A stretch of 64,000 bases of DNA from Pseudomonadota bacterium. GTDB lineage: Bacteria > Pseudomonadota > Alphaproteobacteria > Rhizobiales > Methylopilaceae. Location of the stretch: the NCBI GenBank assembly GCA_023388965.1, contig JAEWFF010000071.1:62001-126000 (forward strand), given 5' to 3'. Below are positions 61,962 through 64,000 of this stretch, piece by piece; position 1 is the stretch's first letter; the number at the start of each line of letters is the position of its first letter. The position numbers were made by a program, and so were the translations under genes. The notes below the pieces were generated by a model. The model was not told the origin of the DNA. It saw only the letters and a list, made by a program, of their open reading frames with translations, and did not search any database.

Positions 61962-61995
61962 GGAAGCGGCGGTCCCTGCCGGCGCCGCCGCTTCC
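61962..61995. terminator. Strong hairpin between convergent genes
   Basis: GGAAGCGGCGG pairs perfectly with CCGCCGCTTCC around a 12-base loop. It lies between the stops of marC (+) and the secreted acidic protein (-). The T-run is weak (CTTCCTTC), so it may stop transcription on both strands imperfectly. Confidence 0.6.
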
Positions 61996-62016
61996 TTCGA
62001 CATCATATTGCGCCGG

Positions 62017-62364
62017 TTAGTCCGAGCTGTCGCTGCCGTCCGGCCCGCCCATGCCGGAATCGTCGTCCGGATTACTTTGGACGCGATCGCCGTTGCTGTC
62101 GGAACTGCCCGTGTCCTCGGGAAGAGGTTCCTCGACCGCAGAACGGCCCTGAAGGAGAAGCTCGTCATCGGCAGGCGCCGCGTCGATGGCGCTGCCGTTC
62201 TGGGATTCGACAGCGCCCTGCCAGACATTGTCGTCGTCGTCGCTGTCCTGAATGCTGCTGTCGGCCGGCCGGTTCGCACCCGGCGTCTGCATGTATGGAT
62301 CGATCTGCGCCACGGCCGGCATGGCCAGAAGCACGGCGAATGTCGAAGCAAGTAGAATCCGCAT
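62017..62364 (-). CDS. Secreted acidic protein of unknown function, 115 aa
   Basis: The ATG at 62364 follows GGGAGATTTTG. Residues 1-~20 are a signal peptide (MRILLASTFAVLLAMPAVAQ, cut after VAQ or AVA). The mature part is low-complexity, very rich in Asp, Ser, Gly and Asn (QDSDDDDNVWQ, EDTGSSDSNGDRVQS, DDDSGMGGPDGSDSSD), probably disordered. Repeats of Asp/Ser suggest calcium or cation binding, but that is speculative. I recognise no family. The gene is separate from ssb, with 207 bp between. Confidence 0.65.
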   Translation of the reverse strand: MRILLASTFAVLLAMPAVAQIDPYMQTPGANRPADSSIQDSDDDDNVWQGAVESQNGSAIDAAPADDELLLQGRSAVEEPLPEDTGSSDSNGDRVQSNPDDDSGMGGPDGSDSSD

Positions 62365-62571
62365 CAAAATCTCCCTTTTTATCCGGCGCGCCATGAGCGC
62401 CACCTATCGGGGACATGCGCGCGGGCAGCATTCCGTTCCGCCGGTCCGGGGACTTTCGGGAGGTTCTTTTTGCAGACAAGAAAAGGACGCGATGCCGCCG
62501 CACCGCGCCCCTGCTTACCGCGTCCATACTTACAAAGGCGAAGGCCTGTCCGCTGACCTTCCCGCGAAGGT

Positions 62572-63060
62572 TCAGAACGGGATTTCGTCGTCCATCACGT
62601 CACGCATGGAGCCGCCGCCGCCCGCCATGGCCGGCTGACGGCGCGCGCCGGAGCCGGACTGGCCGAACTCATCGCCGCCGCCGCCGTAATCGCCGCCCGA
62701 GCCGCCGCCCTTGCCGTCCAGCATGGTCAGCACGGAGTTGAAGCCCTGCAGCACGATCTCGGTCGAATATTTCTCGACGCCCGACTGGTCGGTCCATTTG
62801 CGGGTCTGGAGCGCGCCCTCGATATAGACCTTGGCGCCCTTACGCAGATATTGCTCCACGACCTTGCAGAGCGGCTCGCTGAAGATCACGACCCGATGCC
62901 ACTCGGTCTTTTCCTTGCGCTCGCCGGTCGCCTTGTCGCGCCAGGTATCGGATGTCGCTATGCTCAGATTGGCGATCGGCCTGCCATCCTGCGTGCGGCG
63001 GATTTCAGGGTCTCGCCCCAGATTTCCAACCAGAATGACCTTGTTGACGCTGCCGGCCAT
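62572..63060 (-). CDS. ssb: Single-stranded DNA-binding protein
   Basis: Binds ssDNA and recruits repair partners. It has 162 residues. AGGAG lies six bases before ATG 63060 (MAGSVNKVILVGNLGRDPEIR); an ATG two codons upstream sits on the SD itself and is less likely. The OB-fold (1-~110) has SIATSDTWRDKATGERKEKTEWHRVVIF. A Gly-rich linker (GGGSGGDYGGGGDE) and the acidic tip MDDEIPF, needed for partner binding, close the protein. It is divergent from uvrA with a LexA box in the gap. Confidence 0.98.
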   Translation of the reverse strand: MAGSVNKVILVGNLGRDPEIRRTQDGRPIANLSIATSDTWRDKATGERKEKTEWHRVVIFSEPLCKVVEQYLRKGAKVYIEGALQTRKWTDQSGVEKYSTEIVLQGFNSVLTMLDGKGGGSGGDYGGGGDEFGQSGSGARRQPAMAGGGGSMRDVMDDEIPF

Positions 63061-63172
63061 AACCATCTCCTGTCGCGGGCAAAAGTGTGTGCGGAGCACT
63101 TGGCCCCACCCTACGTCCCGGCCCTGCCGCCTCACAACACGCGACGGGCACGGCTCTGTAGACAACTTACAC

Positions 63173-63187
63173 GTTCTCTATATGTTC
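63173..63187. promoter_or_regulatory. LexA (SOS) box, alphaproteobacterial type
   Basis: GTTCTCTATATGTTC fits GTTC-N7-GTTC exactly. It lies 113 bases upstream of ssb and 91 bases upstream of uvrA, the classical position for joint SOS control of the divergent pair. Confidence 0.9.
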
Positions 63188-63277
63188 CTATCACCCGCGA
63201 CTCGCGGGCGCAAGGCGGTTTGTGCTCCAAGTGCGTTATCCTCACCTGAAAGACGGGCAGCGGAGCCCGGTTCCTGA

Positions 63278-64000
63278 ATGAACGGCAAAGTCATCTCCAT
63301 TCGCGGCGCGCGCGAACACAATCTCAAGAATGTCGATGTGGACCTGCCGCGCGACCAGCTTGTCGTGCTGACCGGCGTGTCCGGCTCCGGCAAGTCCTCG
63401 CTCGCCTTCGACACGATCTACGCCGAGGGCCAAAGGCGCTATGTCGAGAGCCTGTCGGCCTATGCGCGGCAATTCCTCGAGATGATGCAGAAACCGGACG
63501 TCGACCAGATCGACGGCCTGTCGCCCGCCATCTCCATCGAGCAGAAGACGACGTCGAAGAATCCGCGCTCGACGGTCGGCACCGTCACCGAGATCTACGA
63601 TTACATGCGCTTGCTCTGGGCGCGCGTCGGCATTCCCTATTCGCCGGCAACAGGCCTTCCCATCGAAAGCCAGACCGTCTCGCAGATGGTCGACCGCATC
63701 ATGGCGCAGCCGGAAGGCACGCGCATGTATGTGCTCGCGCCGGTGGTGCGCGGGCGCAAAGGCGAATACCGCAAGGAGATCGCCGAATTCCAGAAGAAGG
63801 GTTTCCAGCGCCTCAAGATCGACGGCGCGTTCTACGAGATCGCGGACGCGCCGGCGCTCGACAAGAAGTTCAAGCACGACATCGAGGTCGTGGTCGACCG
63901 CATCGTCGTGCGCGGCGACATCGCCTCGCGCCTCGCGGATTCGCTGGAACAGGCGCTGCGCCTCGCCGACGGGATCGCCTATGCGGAATTCGCCGATGAG
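63278..64000 (+). CDS. uvrA: Excinuclease ABC subunit A (3' end outside window)
   Basis: DNA-damage sensor ATPase of nucleotide excision repair. The frame from ATG 63278 runs open to the last base (241 residues seen of about 950), so the gene is cut by the window end. It begins MNGKVISIRGAREHNLKNVD, with Walker A GVSGSGKSSLAFDTIYAEGQ and YVESLSAYARQFLEMMQKPD. SPAISIEQKTTSKNPRSTVGT marks the UvrB-binding region. Control by the adjacent LexA box is very likely. Confidence 0.98.
   Translation, partial: MNGKVISIRGAREHNLKNVDVDLPRDQLVVLTGVSGSGKSSLAFDTIYAEGQRRYVESLSAYARQFLEMMQKPDVDQIDGLSPAISIEQKTTSKNPRSTVGTVTEIYDYMRLLWARVGIPYSPATGLPIESQTVSQMVDRIMAQPEGTRMYVLAPVVRGRKGEYRKEIAEFQKKGFQRLKIDGAFYEIADAPALDKKFKHDIEVVVDRIVVRGDIASRLADSLEQALRLADGIAYAEFADE

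Overview
This 64 kb window is a gene-dense, high-GC stretch of an alphaproteobacterial chromosome, most probably from a Hyphomicrobiales (Rhizobiales)-like organism. The evidence is a divK-pleD cell-cycle operon, a DUF3572-dinB pair, a GTTC-N7-GTTC (alphaproteobacterial type) LexA box between ssb and uvrA, a pyrB followed by a degenerate dihydroorotase, and REP-type palindromes of the CATCCTGAG...CGAAGGATG kind. I see no prophage, no complete insertion sequence, no CRISPR array and no tRNA or rRNA gene. Most of the window is core metabolism and information processing.

Layout. 1-5.3 kb (+): lptD (5' end outside the window), pdxA, rsmA and a YihY/BrkB membrane protein. 5.3-12.4 kb (-): gmk, yicC, mltG, then the fatty-acid genes fabF, acpP, fabG and fabD, broken up by REP repeats. 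12.7-14.5 kb: a small hypothetical gene, ruvX and two tandem paralogous secreted basic/aromatic proteins. 14.6-25.5 kb (+): pyrB and a dihydroorotase-like partner lacking metal ligands, plsY, dprA, topA, rnr, a DUF983 protein, a NUDIX hydrolase and rpmG. A hairpin-rich 300 bp gap (25.46-25.76 kb) follows. 25.8-27.5 kb (-): pleD and divK. 27.6-32.2 kb (+): DUF3572, dinB, ridA, a glycerophosphodiesterase, a FemAB/GNAT-like protein and a HIT protein. panB (-) stands at 32.2-33.0 kb, with a 14 bp palindrome in the divergent gap. 33.2-38.8 kb (+): ppx/gppA, rlmE, an unrecognised 627-residue exported protein with one c-heme motif, and a TerC-CBS membrane protein. An MFS pump (-) precedes the guaB...guaA neighbourhood (40.4-47.5 kb), which holds MAPEG, DoxX and RsmB-like genes and two tandem, divergent aat paralogues (-).

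47.5-53.0 kb (-) is one very large autotransporter with an AT-rich upstream region. 53.4-64 kb mixes small housekeeping genes: an ArsC/Spx-like protein, a response regulator, a PHA-system protein with a suspicious A7 tract, DUF192, a double cold-shock protein, a frameshifted Sir2, a VOC/glyoxalase protein, sseA, a GIY-YIG gene framed by inverted palindromes, an AI-2E-family permease, metC, marC, a secreted acidic protein, ssb and the start of uvrA.

Functional groupings: envelope building (lptD, mltG, fab genes, plsY), DNA repair and replication (dprA, topA, dinB, ruvX, ssb, uvrA), purine and pyrimidine synthesis (guaA, guaB, pyrB), cell-cycle c-di-GMP signalling (divK, pleD) and RNA modification or decay (rsmA, rlmE, RsmB-like, rnr). 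The least explained items are the 627-residue heme-motif protein, the palindrome-flanked GIY-YIG cassette, the structured gap after rpmG, the Aat pair and the degenerate dihydroorotase. All assignments come from reading the sequence; no database search was run.
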